A stretch of DNA of 64,000 nucleotides, from NCBI GenBank assembly GCA_001804815.1, contig MHBI01000058.1:29943-93942 (forward strand), written 5' to 3'. Each line of letters begins with the position of its first letter. Position 1 is the first letter of the stretch. The position numbers were made by a program, and so were the translations under genes. Shown in pieces: positions 9,088-17,411 of the stretch. A model generated the notes under the pieces. That model had not been told where the DNA came from, did no database searches, and saw only the letters and a list, made by a program, of their open reading frames with translations. This DNA comes from Lentisphaerae bacterium GWF2_50_93 (GTDB lineage Bacteria > Verrucomicrobiota > Lentisphaeria > Victivallales > GWF2-50-93).

Positions 9088-9180
9088 TTATGTCCCGGCG
9101 GGACATAATGACAATAGGCAGGCGTTTCAACGCCTGTATAAATAGTAAATAATTAAATTCGCATGCCGTTAGGTATGCGA
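9088..9180. repeat. Three consecutive hairpins between two genes
   Basis: Three separate inverted repeats lie one after another in 93 bases: 9088-9108 (9-bp stem TTATGTCCC, loop GGC), 9119-9136 (CAGGCGTT, loop TC) and 9159-9180 (TCGCATGCC with one G-U pair, loop GTTA). The last ends 11 bases before the GTG of the next gene. They may act as terminators, RNA-processing sites or dispersed REP-like palindromes; there is no T-tract after any of them. Confidence 0.75.
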
Positions 9181-9191
9181 CGGAAAAACTC

Positions 9192-9587
9192 GTGAAGGGC
9201 GTTTACATCTTAAGAATATTCCTCGACAGGGACAAGCGGATCAGAATCGGTTCCCTTGACACCATTGATTTCAAAAAAGGTCTCTACGCCTACGTCGGCT
9301 CAGCGATGGGCGGGCTTGAACAGCGGATAGGCCGTCATCTCCGCAAGAACAAGAAAATGCACTGGCATATCGACTACCTGCTCGGCAAGGCTGAAATCAT
9401 AAAAGTTCTTGTCAGGGAGACGAACAGTAAATCAGAGGAATGCACGGCGGCGGCTGAACTTAAAAAATCCGGTGGCGCTCCTGTTTATGGATTCGGATGC
9501 TCGGACTGCAAATGCAAAAGCCATCTTTTTTATTTTAAAAGTTTATCCATGATGAAGATTGATAACTACAGGTTGCTGAAACTATGA
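9192..9587 (+). CDS. DUF123 / GIY-YIG-like nuclease domain protein
   Basis: 131 residues with GTG start. The pattern KGVYILRIFL, then KKGLYAYVGSAMGGLEQRIGRH, is that of the DUF123 branch of the GIY-YIG superfamily, in which the GIY and YIG strands and the catalytic Arg are replaced by a YVGSA..LE.RI.RH core. A late HWHIDYLL helix and Cys-rich tail (CSDCKCKSHLF) complete the family. Function in bacteria is unknown; nuclease activity should not be assumed. It overlaps the following glycosyltransferase start by ATGA, an odd partner for a nuclease-like gene. Confidence 0.8.
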   Translation: MKGVYILRIFLDRDKRIRIGSLDTIDFKKGLYAYVGSAMGGLEQRIGRHLRKNKKMHWHIDYLLGKAEIIKVLVRETNSKSEECTAAAELKKSGGAPVYGFGCSDCKCKSHLFYFKSLSMMKIDNYRLLKL

Positions 9588-10780
9588 ACGTTCTCCTAGC
9601 ATCCAGCAAGTACATGCCCGAATATTCAGGCTCAGGATTCAGGGCACACAACCTATACAGGAGGCTCTCCGCTGGCAAACCTGATATCAACGTCAGTGTC
9701 ATTACCGGCTCCGAAACGGAAAACTCCTGCGGCGACTATACCCATGAGGGATTCAAGGTGCGGCGCATAGCCTGCAAGCCTTTCCCCTCGCCCGGCACCG
9801 GCGGCCTCAGTGCATTTAAGATAGCGTTCAACTTCCATTCAGAATATTCGGCGACGATGGGATATCTCAGGACGCAGCCACTTCCGGACCTGGTTCATGT
9901 TTTCGGAAAGAACTACGTGACCGCCACGGTGCTGAACTATGCCAGGCTTAAAGGAATTCCAGCCATCATCGAGCTGTGCAACGAGATGGACACGCCCATG
10001 CAGTATGTCCCCGTCCTGAACAGGATTGAGGCTTCTGCGGAACTGCCGGGGAAATATCATTTCGTCTGTATTTCAGAAAGGCTTAAGACAACCTGCATCA
10101 GATGCGGCATTCCGGAGGAGAACCTGTGGAGCAGACCGAATCCGGTCGACGAGTCGCTTTTCAGGCTCGTATCAGATTCCGAAAAGATTTCGATTAGGAA
10201 GAAACTTACTAAGTTCGGCGAAAACGACAAGGTGATCAGCTATATCGCCAAGTTCATGCCAAGGAAAAACCACAAATTCCTGGTTGAAGTCCTGAAATAT
10301 CTTCCGGCTGAATATAAGTTGTTCCTGGCCGGCCCCGTCGTGGATTCGGGTCCGCTGGCAGACAGGGACAGGGCCTACTTCAGCGAAATCCGCACACTCG
10401 TCTCGTCACTCGGGATTGACGACAGGGTGCAGATGGAGAACGGTTTCATAGGCAACATACAGGAATACTACCAGATGTCGGACATATACGGATTTCCCAC
10501 GTTAAGCGAGGGGCTTGGAACCCCGCTCCTTGAAAGCGTTGCGTGCGGCCTGCCGGTGGTCGCAAACAGGATAGAAGGCATCACCGATGTCTGGATAAAG
10601 GATGGGGAGAACGGATATGTCTCGGATCTTGTCCCCGAGCTCTTCGCGGAGAAAATAAGGAAGGCTTCGGCAATATCAATGGATGATAAAAGAGTCCAGT
10701 CGGGAAAAATCCTCAGGATTGCAGGAACTTCAGTTATCGATGCAAAGTATTATGAGCTGATCAAAGGATTATGCAGATGA
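9584..10780 (+). CDS. Glycosyltransferase family 4
   Basis: GT-B retaining glycosyltransferase of 398 residues. Seen: N-terminal lobe start MNVLLASSKYMPEYSGSG, the linker strand KVISYIAKFMPRKNHKFLV that opens the nucleotide-sugar lobe, and the GT4 EX7E region SEGLGTPLLESVACGLPVVA. Acceptor and donor sugars cannot be told. It is coupled by ATGA both to the DUF123 gene and to the following oxidoreductase, so the three make one translational unit. Confidence 0.88.
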   Translation: MNVLLASSKYMPEYSGSGFRAHNLYRRLSAGKPDINVSVITGSETENSCGDYTHEGFKVRRIACKPFPSPGTGGLSAFKIAFNFHSEYSATMGYLRTQPLPDLVHVFGKNYVTATVLNYARLKGIPAIIELCNEMDTPMQYVPVLNRIEASAELPGKYHFVCISERLKTTCIRCGIPEENLWSRPNPVDESLFRLVSDSEKISIRKKLTKFGENDKVISYIAKFMPRKNHKFLVEVLKYLPAEYKLFLAGPVVDSGPLADRDRAYFSEIRTLVSSLGIDDRVQMENGFIGNIQEYYQMSDIYGFPTLSEGLGTPLLESVACGLPVVANRIEGITDVWIKDGENGYVSDLVPELFAEKIRKASAISMDDKRVQSGKILRIAGTSVIDAKYYELIKGLCR

Positions 10781-11766
10781 AAAAAGAAATATACGATATT
10801 CTCCTGGTCGGCGCGGGGAACCTTGGCAGCAGGCATCTCCAGGGTCTTGCCAGATTGGATCTGCCTTCGAATATATTTGTCGTGGATCCATTTGAGAAAT
10901 CCCTGGAGATATCCCGAAACCGAGTCAATGAAATTCCGGCGAACGGCATGGTCCGCAACATGTCTTTCTGCAGAACACCGGAAGACACCGGACTGAAGGA
11001 GGCGGATTTATGCATTGTCGCAAGTACCGCGGATGTGAGGCTGCAGATAATCAAGAACATTTTTCCAGCGATTCACGTCTCCAATTTCCTCCTTGAGAAA
11101 GTGTTGTTCCAGTCGGCCGCTGAAATAGATGAGGCTTCAGCCATTTTCACAAGCGCCGACTGCAAAGCCTGGGTCAATTGTCCTAGAAGGGTGACCCCTC
11201 AGTATATCAGGATAAAGGAGGCTCTAAGGGGACGGAGTGTTACCTCCTTCTCGGTTTCAGGGGGCATGTGGGGACTGGCGTCAAACGCCATCCATTTCAT
11301 CGATCTATTGTCCTTCCTCTGCGGAAAGCTGGACTACAGCCTGGACATATCGGAACTCGACAGCGAGTTACACGCGAGCAACAGGCCTGCATTTGTCGAT
11401 CTCTCCGGAAAGCTCAAGGGTGTTTTCGCCGGAGGCGCAACGTTCAGCCTTGAGTCGATAAAGGGAATCAAGGCTCCCATATCTGTCAATATCAAAGGAG
11501 ACGGCTTCTCGATTGTCGTCAACGAGACTGAAGGCAACCTCTGCATTTCCGGACTGGACGGAACTGGGGCAAACAGCCAACCGTTCTCAATACCAAGGCA
11601 GAGCGACATGTCCCACATCATAGCCCGCGACATTCTCATCGGCGGAAGCTGCGGCCTGACATCATACGATGATTCCGCAAAGCTCCATGTCCCGGTACTT
11701 AACGGATTTCTTTCGCATATAAACTCCATAAAAGGATCGTCATATACAAAATGTCCGATAACATGA
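10777..11766 (+). CDS. Gfo/Idh/MocA-family oxidoreductase
   Basis: 329-residue NAD(P)-dependent oxidoreductase-like protein with a Rossmann start DILLVGAGNLGSRHLQG. The usual EKP motif of the family appears only as EKVLFQS, so the catalytic lysine context is altered. ATG 10777 is preferred over ATG 10771 because AAAGGA lies 8 bases before it and it overlaps the glycosyltransferase stop as ATGA. Together with the following gene it forms a pair of diverged paralogues, perhaps oxidising or reducing a sugar of this glycan. Confidence 0.72.
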   Translation: MKKEIYDILLVGAGNLGSRHLQGLARLDLPSNIFVVDPFEKSLEISRNRVNEIPANGMVRNMSFCRTPEDTGLKEADLCIVASTADVRLQIIKNIFPAIHVSNFLLEKVLFQSAAEIDEASAIFTSADCKAWVNCPRRVTPQYIRIKEALRGRSVTSFSVSGGMWGLASNAIHFIDLLSFLCGKLDYSLDISELDSELHASNRPAFVDLSGKLKGVFAGGATFSLESIKGIKAPISVNIKGDGFSIVVNETEGNLCISGLDGTGANSQPFSIPRQSDMSHIIARDILIGGSCGLTSYDDSAKLHVPVLNGFLSHINSIKGSSYTKCPIT

Positions 11767-12719
11767 AAAGTCAACCAGGAAAAACCTGGCTCGTTGGAGC
11801 GGGTCCCATGGCAAAAGACTACGCCAAGGTCCTGCTGTCGATGAAAAAGGATTTCACCGTCATCGGCCGCGGTGAAACAAGCGCCGATGAATTCTCCAGA
11901 GCCACGGGAGTGCCGGTGGTCGCAGGCGGCATAACTTCATTCCTGACGGCAAAACCCGGCATTCCGTCCTGCGCAATCGTGTCCGTAGGCGTCGAGCAGC
12001 TCTATCAGACCACGCTGGAACTGCTTGCATACGGGGTGAAAAGCATACTTGTTGAAAAGCCTGCGTCGCTGGAAATGTCCGAGTTCACGGCTCTTGCAGA
12101 AAAATCCAGGCTGCTTGACGCCGGCATCTTCATCGCCTACAACAGACGTTTCTACAGTTCGGTGCAGGCTGCAATGAAAATCATCTCCGAAGACGGGGGA
12201 CTCCGTTCATTCACCTTTGAATTCACCGAATGGAGCCATCGTATCGCACCTTTGAAAAAGGCCCCCGGAGTGAAGGAAAAATGGTTCCTTGCAAACTCGA
12301 CGCACGTGACCGACCTGGCATTCTACATCGGCGGCTTTCCCCGGAAGATCGAATGTTTCACCGATGGGGACCTCCCCTGGCATCCTTCCGGTTCCATATT
12401 CACCGGCGCGGGCAGGACGGACAAGGGAGCGCCCTTCTCGTATTTCGCCGACTGGGCTGCTCCGGGAAGATGGGGAGTCGAGTTTTTAACCGCCAAACGG
12501 CGCCTGATCCTCCGCCCCCTGGAAGAATTGCATATACAGGAACTCGGATCCGTGGCCATCCAGAAAGCCGAGCTGGATGATCGCCTTGACAGGGAATTCA
12601 AGCCGGGCCTGTTCCGTCAGGTCGAAGCGTTTCTGGATAAAAACACACAATGTCTGCCGGACATACATTACCAGGCTAAAATGATGCCCGTCTATTTCGG
12701 CATGGCGAACTATAGATAA
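11751..12719 (+). CDS. Gfo/Idh/MocA-family oxidoreductase
   Basis: 322 residues. N-terminal Rossmann fold (TWLVGAGPMAKDYAKVL), the canonical ILVEKPASL (EKP) motif near residue 100, and YNRRFYSS after it mark a Gfo/Idh/MocA enzyme that likely acts on a sugar nucleotide. It overlaps the previous gene by 16 bases; ATG 11763, which would give an ATGA overlap, is an alternative start. Its TAA stop coincides with the left 4-bp target duplication of the MITE that follows. Confidence 0.8.
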   Translation: MSDNMKSQPGKTWLVGAGPMAKDYAKVLLSMKKDFTVIGRGETSADEFSRATGVPVVAGGITSFLTAKPGIPSCAIVSVGVEQLYQTTLELLAYGVKSILVEKPASLEMSEFTALAEKSRLLDAGIFIAYNRRFYSSVQAAMKIISEDGGLRSFTFEFTEWSHRIAPLKKAPGVKEKWFLANSTHVTDLAFYIGGFPRKIECFTDGDLPWHPSGSIFTGAGRTDKGAPFSYFADWAAPGRWGVEFLTAKRRLILRPLEELHIQELGSVAIQKAELDDRLDREFKPGLFRQVEAFLDKNTQCLPDIHYQAKMMPVYFGMANYR

Positions 12720-12720
12720 A

Positions 12721-12999
12721 GGGAACCTCTAAAAATTGGCATATGGCGCGCAACAATAAATTATGGACTTATGGCAAGGAGTGGAATTCAGGAGCAGCCC
12801 TGAAACGGGCTGTGACTGAGTTCCGGACGAAGCCAGAATCCATAAGAACTTGTTGCCCTGCGGGTTGCGGATCTTTTTGGCTCAAAGGAGAATGTTCTTC
12901 ATTCGGCGTATCACCTTGGATACGCCTCAATTCAGAAATTCTCTTTGCGCTTTCAAAAATCTTCCGCAACGCGCCAAATGCGAATTTTTAGAGGTTCCC
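12721..12999. mobile_element. MITE with 30-bp inverted ends and TAAA target duplication
   Basis: Imperfect terminal inverted repeats of about 30 bases begin GGGAACCTCTAAAAATT on each side (12721-12750 and 12970-12999, two mismatches). They are flanked by a direct TAAA at 12717-12720 and 13000-13003. The 279-bp element has no gene of its own. Inside are further inverted repeats: GGCGTATC/GATACGCC around 12904-12925, and a GTTGCGGA/TCCGCAAC pair near the right end, so the RNA would fold extensively. The end sequence and 4-bp duplication recall IS5-group transposons; no parent transposase is in the window. Confidence 0.85.
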
Positions 13000-13029
13000 T
13001 AAAACAAAAGGGATTACACATATTTCCAC

Positions 13030-14811
13030 ATGAAAGAATTTTTCCATTATATCCTGTTCGCGCTTAGGATCAGCAAGGGCAAAGTACTCTTCTTCCTGCT
13101 CCTATCCATTGCTGCGGCAATCTGTGAGGCGCTGGCGGCCGCCTCGATAATTTCCGCCATAAACCACGGGTCCGGTCTCGGCGAAAACAATTTCATTTCG
13201 CGAAGCATTATTTCATTGCTCAAATACCTGCCCTTCACTTCTGATTCATCCTCAGTACTCGCCGTCCTCCTTCTTTTCACAGCATTTTTCTTCCTGTTGA
13301 GGGGTGCTCTTCTGATGTTCAGCGAATGGTACATATCCAGTTTTCTCGGGAACCTCTACATGCGCCTCCAAAAGGAGCTCCTGGACGCACTCTACATGAC
13401 GGATTATCAGACTTTCCTGTCCTACAACATCGGAGATCTGAGCAATATCGCCATAGTCCAGCTGAAGGTAGTTGTCCAGTCCCTGCGTTCATTTATAACA
13501 GTCATTTCGTCCTCCATCTTCGTAATAGCGTATCTAGTCCTACCCCTCCTGGTCAACTATGAGATGGCAATGCTCGCCATCATAACATTCGCGCCAATAG
13601 CCATCATAATCAGGCATGTAAGCCGCAAGCTGAAGGCCTTTTCACTTGAAACAGTTTCCGCGAATGGAGACATCAACAGCATCGTCCTGCAGGTGCTTTC
13701 CAACTACCGGTACCTGAAGTCGACAGGGACATTCCAGAAAACCTACAAGAAACTCGACAAGATAGCCCGTAATATCGCATCCCTCATGATCAAGCTATCC
13801 ATATGGGGAAGCGTATCCCCAAATGTCATGACTCCATTTGCCGTAGCGATAATCTGCGGACTTACCTACTGGCAGGTGGCCGTCCAGCATACCCCGATAA
13901 TAGAGGCCTGCGCCGTTCTCGGCCTGCTCTATCATTCCGCACAGCAGGCGATAAGCGTCCCGACATCATATCAGAAGTTCCTGGCCACTGCAGGATCGAT
14001 CGACATCTACTTGGAATTCATCACAAACCTGTTCAAAAATGCCGAACCTGCATCTGCCAATATGAAGACCCCTGATTTCTCAGGTCCAATAGTCCTCCAG
14101 GACGTCTCCTTCCAGTATTCAACTTCCTCATCTCCGGTCTTTTCCGGCATCTCCCTCTCCATTCCCCAGAAATCCTTTGTAGGATTTGTCGGAGAATCAG
14201 GTTCAGGCAAGTCCACATTCGTCAATATGATCACCGGGCTTCTCCGTCCGAGTTCCGGAAAAATAACCATTTCAGGAACCGACTACAGCGAACTGAACAT
14301 ACAGGAGCTGCGCCGTTCCATAGCATATGTGACACAGGAAGCCGTGATTTTCAATGATACTGTCCTGAACAACATTTCTCTCTGGGACGGACCCACATCC
14401 GATACTGCAGCCATCGAGGCCTCCCGGAAATCCTCCGCCGACAAGTTCATTGAGAAGCTCCCCAACGGATATCAGACCATGCTAGGAGACAACGGCATAA
14501 ACATATCAGGAGGTCAACGCCAGCGGATTTCAATAGCCAGGGAATTATTCAAGGATGCCGACATCCTTCTCCTTGACGAGGCCACAAGCGCACTTGACTC
14601 CGAGACGGAATACCTCATCCAGAAAAGCATCCGGGACTGCCATGGGCAGAAAACAATAATTGCAGTTGCGCACAGGCTCTCCACGATCAAGTACTGCGAC
14701 TGCATATTCGTGTTGGAAAAAGGCAAGATCGTCGAGCATGGCAAGTATGACGAGCTATACGCTAAAAACGGCAGGTTCCGCCAGATGGTCGACAGCCAGT
14801 CTCTTAATTGA
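13030..14811 (+). CDS. ABC exporter (permease-ATPase), lipid-linked glycan flippase-like
   Basis: 593-residue half transporter: a membrane domain with about six helices over residues 15-310, then a nucleotide-binding domain with Walker A GESGSGKST (388-396), the SGGQRQR signature (from 493) and Walker B ILLLDEATSALD. The layout matches MsbA/PglK-type exporters. In a glycan locus lacking a visible Wzx or Wzy it could flip the lipid-linked oligosaccharide, as PglK does; this would agree with the PglC/PglE/PglF-like genes at the locus end. No clear Shine-Dalgarno sequence precedes ATG 13030, and the MITE now separates it from the upstream operon. Confidence 0.88.
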   Translation: MKEFFHYILFALRISKGKVLFFLLLSIAAAICEALAAASIISAINHGSGLGENNFISRSIISLLKYLPFTSDSSSVLAVLLLFTAFFFLLRGALLMFSEWYISSFLGNLYMRLQKELLDALYMTDYQTFLSYNIGDLSNIAIVQLKVVVQSLRSFITVISSSIFVIAYLVLPLLVNYEMAMLAIITFAPIAIIIRHVSRKLKAFSLETVSANGDINSIVLQVLSNYRYLKSTGTFQKTYKKLDKIARNIASLMIKLSIWGSVSPNVMTPFAVAIICGLTYWQVAVQHTPIIEACAVLGLLYHSAQQAISVPTSYQKFLATAGSIDIYLEFITNLFKNAEPASANMKTPDFSGPIVLQDVSFQYSTSSSPVFSGISLSIPQKSFVGFVGESGSGKSTFVNMITGLLRPSSGKITISGTDYSELNIQELRRSIAYVTQEAVIFNDTVLNNISLWDGPTSDTAAIEASRKSSADKFIEKLPNGYQTMLGDNGINISGGQRQRISIARELFKDADILLLDEATSALDSETEYLIQKSIRDCHGQKTIIAVAHRLSTIKYCDCIFVLEKGKIVEHGKYDELYAKNGRFRQMVDSQSLN

Positions 14812-14813
14812 GC

Positions 14814-15361
14814 GATTTGGTGATTTGGTTATTTGAAGATCTCTGATTTGAAGATTAAAGATTGAAGACCTGGAGATTTGAAGATTGAGTAATTTAAAGA
14901 CCGAATAATTGAATAAGCTGGAATATAACAGATGAATAGCGAAGAACTTAGAAAAAGGACAAAACAATTTGCATTAAAAGCAATAAAACTGGCTGAAGCC
15001 TTGCCGAAAACAATTTCAGGAAAAATAATATCTGTACAATTCATAAAGGCAGCAACGTCAGTGGCCTCTAATTACAGGGCCGCATGCAGGGGCCGTTCAA
15101 AAGCTGAATTTAAATCAAAGCTCCATATAGTCTTGGAAGAAGCAGATGAATCCGTATTCTGGCTTGAAATTATCATTGAATCTGGAATGCTTAATAATGC
15201 TGATGTCGCCTCTTTACTGAAAGAAGCAAACGAGCTGACTGCCATATTTTCTAAATCTCTTTTCACAGCAAGACAAAATGACTCATAAACAATCAAATAT
15301 TATTTTCTTTAAATCTTAAAACAATCATTAAATCTCCAAATCTTAAAATCACCAAATAATC
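14814..15361. mobile_element. Candidate inverted-repeat element A with four-helix-bundle gene
   Basis: The four-helix-bundle gene is bracketed by AT-rich iterated sequences that are complementary to each other: TTTGGTGATTT at 14816-14826 is matched by AAATCACCAAA at 15346-15356, with looser pairing of further GATTTGAAGATT-like units (direct copies at 14845-14856 and 14875-14886). The left edge is two bases after the exporter stop and the right edge abuts the next start codon. I see no target duplication. Calling it mobile rests on comparison with elements B and C. Confidence 0.55.
14932..15288 (+). CDS. Four-helix-bundle protein (23S rRNA IVS / S23 family)
   Basis: 118-residue all-helical protein of the family first found in intervening sequences of 23S rRNA genes. 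Seen: the typical start ELRKRTKQFALKAIKLAEAL, then IQFIKAATSVASNYRAACRG and SKLHIVLEEADESVFWLEII, the four helices of the bundle. It is a relative of the Avd accessory protein of diversity-generating retroelements. There is no rRNA gene here and no reverse transcriptase. The gene is framed by complementary AT-rich repeats. Its function is unknown; RNA or nucleic acid binding is suggested by its basic surface. Confidence 0.9.
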   Translation: MNSEELRKRTKQFALKAIKLAEALPKTISGKIISVQFIKAATSVASNYRAACRGRSKAEFKSKLHIVLEEADESVFWLEIIIESGMLNNADVASLLKEANELTAIFSKSLFTARQNDS

Positions 15362-17212
15362 ATGTGCGGATTCGTAGGAATAATTTCTAAGAACGGCAGA
15401 CATTTCCCTGAAAAGACACTCAGGGAGATGACCGGCATCATAACCCATCGCGGCCCTGACGATGAGGGTTTCTTCTTCCAGGACGACTGGCTTGCTCTCG
15501 GTTTCAGGAGGCTGAGCATCATAGATCTCAGTCCGAAGGGGCATCAGCCGATGCTCAGCCACGACAGGCGTTACGCCATAGTATTCAACGGGGAAATCTA
15601 CAATTACTGCGAAATCCGCAAGGAACTGGAGAAGGAGAACTATCCCTTCCAGTCGCATACTGACACGGAGGTCATACTCGCGGCGTACCAGCGCTGGGGC
15701 GGCAAGTGCCTCTCTAAATTTGTAGGGATGTTCTCATTCGTCATCGCGGACTTGAAGGAAAGGACAGTTTTCATCGCCAGGGATCCTCTGGGCATCAAGC
15801 CGCTTTTCTACTACGAGGACGCAGACCATTATATTTTCTGCAGCGAAGTGAAATCCCTCCTGCCCTACTGCACCCTCAGCCCTAACTTCGATTCATTGAA
15901 GGAATATCTGGTCTTCCGTTCCCTGATAGGAAAGAACACCTTGTTCAAGAATGTGTTCAACCTGAAGGAAGGCCATTGCATGGAATTCAGGAACGGGCGC
16001 ATGGTTGAAACGGAATACTTTGATCTGGCTTCGACCCTGAAGCCGGACTACGGCAAATCATTTGAGCAGACATGCGATGAAGTTGAATCCACACTGCAGG
16101 AGAGCATCAGGATCCATCTCCGCAGCGATGTCGAACTCGGCGTGCAGCTGAGCGGCGGGGTTGATTCAAGCCTGATCACGGCAATGGCTTCGCGCCAGAC
16201 AGGGAAAAAGTTCCATTCATTTTCAATATCCTTTGGAAATTCCGCACATGATGAATCTGAATACCAGAAACGCGTATCCTCAAGATATGGAACCGAGCAC
16301 CATGACTTCGAGGCTGACGAGAACTGCTTCTGCGATCTCCTTCCAAAATCAATATGGCACTACGAACATCCATTGAATGATCCAAACTCCGTCTTCACCC
16401 TTTATCTCACGCAGAAGGCGAGGAAGTTCATAACAGTGATGCTCGCCGGAGAAGGCGCCGACGAGGCCTTCCTCGGATATTCAAGGTTCTATCCTTCGGC
16501 GATAAAAAGCCTCAGGCGCAGGACATTCCTCTACAGGCATCCTGCGTTGAGGGAGACGCTATACAAGGTCACTGGCAAAAAAATATTCAATGTCACAAGA
16601 TACAATCCCGCGATGTACGTCCTGTCATATTCCGACTTGAACATCACTGACAAGATTCTCAAGGGTGATGACATGTCCTACTGTCCAGGAAGAGCTGAAT
16701 GGCTGAGAAAGGCCTGCGGTGACGTCCTCAACGAGGCCATGCTCCAGGATCAAGCGTGCGATCTCCCGCAGTGGTTCTGGCGCTCTGACAGGCTGGGCAT
16801 GGCGTCCTCGATGGAGATCAGGGTGCCTTTCTGTACTGTCCCCATGTTCAAACTCGCCAATACAATCCCCTACGAAAAGAGAGTCTACAACGGCGAAAGG
16901 AAGGCAGTACTTAAGAAGATCGCCGAGAAGTACATCGACAATGATCAAATCTACAGGAAGAAAATCGGATTTGGAACGCCGATAGATTCATGGCTTTCAG
17001 GCGAAGGCCCCTATTCAAGGATGTTTTCTGAAACTGTCGGGTCGGCAAGCTTCAAGTCCAGGGATTTCATCGACCACGGATTCTTCAGCCAAATCCTCTC
17101 CTCCCACAGGAACGGCTCCTACGAGGAGAGGAACATCGGGTTCCTATGGACGCATTTCAACCTCGAACTCTGGTATAGGACTTTTTTCGAGGGAGGATGG
17201 AAGAAGTGCTGA
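15362..17212 (+). CDS. asnB: Asparagine synthase (glutamine-hydrolysing)-like amidotransferase
   Basis: 616 residues. N-terminal glutaminase with Cys2 (MCGFVGII) and the IVFNGEIYNY loop, then a PP-ATPase synthetase domain with LSGGVDSS (S264). True AsnB makes asparagine; in polysaccharide loci paralogues (for example WbpS-like proteins) amidate uronic acids, and the presence of five copies here favours that role. It starts directly at the right edge of inverted-repeat element A and its stop touches the left edge of element B. Confidence 0.88.
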   Translation: MCGFVGIISKNGRHFPEKTLREMTGIITHRGPDDEGFFFQDDWLALGFRRLSIIDLSPKGHQPMLSHDRRYAIVFNGEIYNYCEIRKELEKENYPFQSHTDTEVILAAYQRWGGKCLSKFVGMFSFVIADLKERTVFIARDPLGIKPLFYYEDADHYIFCSEVKSLLPYCTLSPNFDSLKEYLVFRSLIGKNTLFKNVFNLKEGHCMEFRNGRMVETEYFDLASTLKPDYGKSFEQTCDEVESTLQESIRIHLRSDVELGVQLSGGVDSSLITAMASRQTGKKFHSFSISFGNSAHDESEYQKRVSSRYGTEHHDFEADENCFCDLLPKSIWHYEHPLNDPNSVFTLYLTQKARKFITVMLAGEGADEAFLGYSRFYPSAIKSLRRRTFLYRHPALRETLYKVTGKKIFNVTRYNPAMYVLSYSDLNITDKILKGDDMSYCPGRAEWLRKACGDVLNEAMLQDQACDLPQWFWRSDRLGMASSMEIRVPFCTVPMFKLANTIPYEKRVYNGERKAVLKKIAEKYIDNDQIYRKKIGFGTPIDSWLSGEGPYSRMFSETVGSASFKSRDFIDHGFFSQILSSHRNGSYEERNIGFLWTHFNLELWYRTFFEGGWKKC

Positions 17213-17411
17213 AATTAGAATTTAGAAATGTAGAAAGTAGAAAACTAAATTTAAACAATTAAATAGAATCCAGGAACCAAAAGAGGGGAAGGCATGGCAG
17301 AATATTCTAAAAAAACCGATCTTGAAAAAAGAACAAAAGTGTTCGCTATTAACTTGATTAAGTTTATTTCATCTTACAGTTTTCTAAATTCTACTTTCTA
17401 AATTCTAAATC
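17213..17411. mobile_element. Inverted-repeat element B, internally deleted
   Basis: Both ends are 33 bases long and complementary: 17213-17245 ends in AGTAGAAAAC, and 17379-17411 begins GTTTTCTAAATTC. They share TTAGAATTTAGAAA exactly in inverted orientation. Only 133 bases lie between them and they encode the first part of a four-helix-bundle protein. The left end begins right after the stop of the asparagine synthase; the right end is followed at once by the ATG of the transglutaminase-like gene. Confidence 0.7.
17294..17401 (+). pseudogene. Truncated four-helix-bundle gene (35 codons)
   Basis: ATG 17294 follows a strong purine-rich ribosome site (AGAGGGGAAGG). The reading frame gives a start like the intact copy at 18760: SKKTDLEKRTKVFAINLIK against SKTDLEERTKLFAIALIK. 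After KFISS it runs straight into the right inverted repeat and stops at TAA 17399-17401. Three quarters of the gene have been deleted while both element ends are kept, the pattern of a non-autonomous derivative. Confidence 0.8.

Noticed and set aside
14932..15288. Avd gene of a diversity-generating retroelement
   Set aside because: No reverse transcriptase, template repeat or variable repeat can be seen within several kb.
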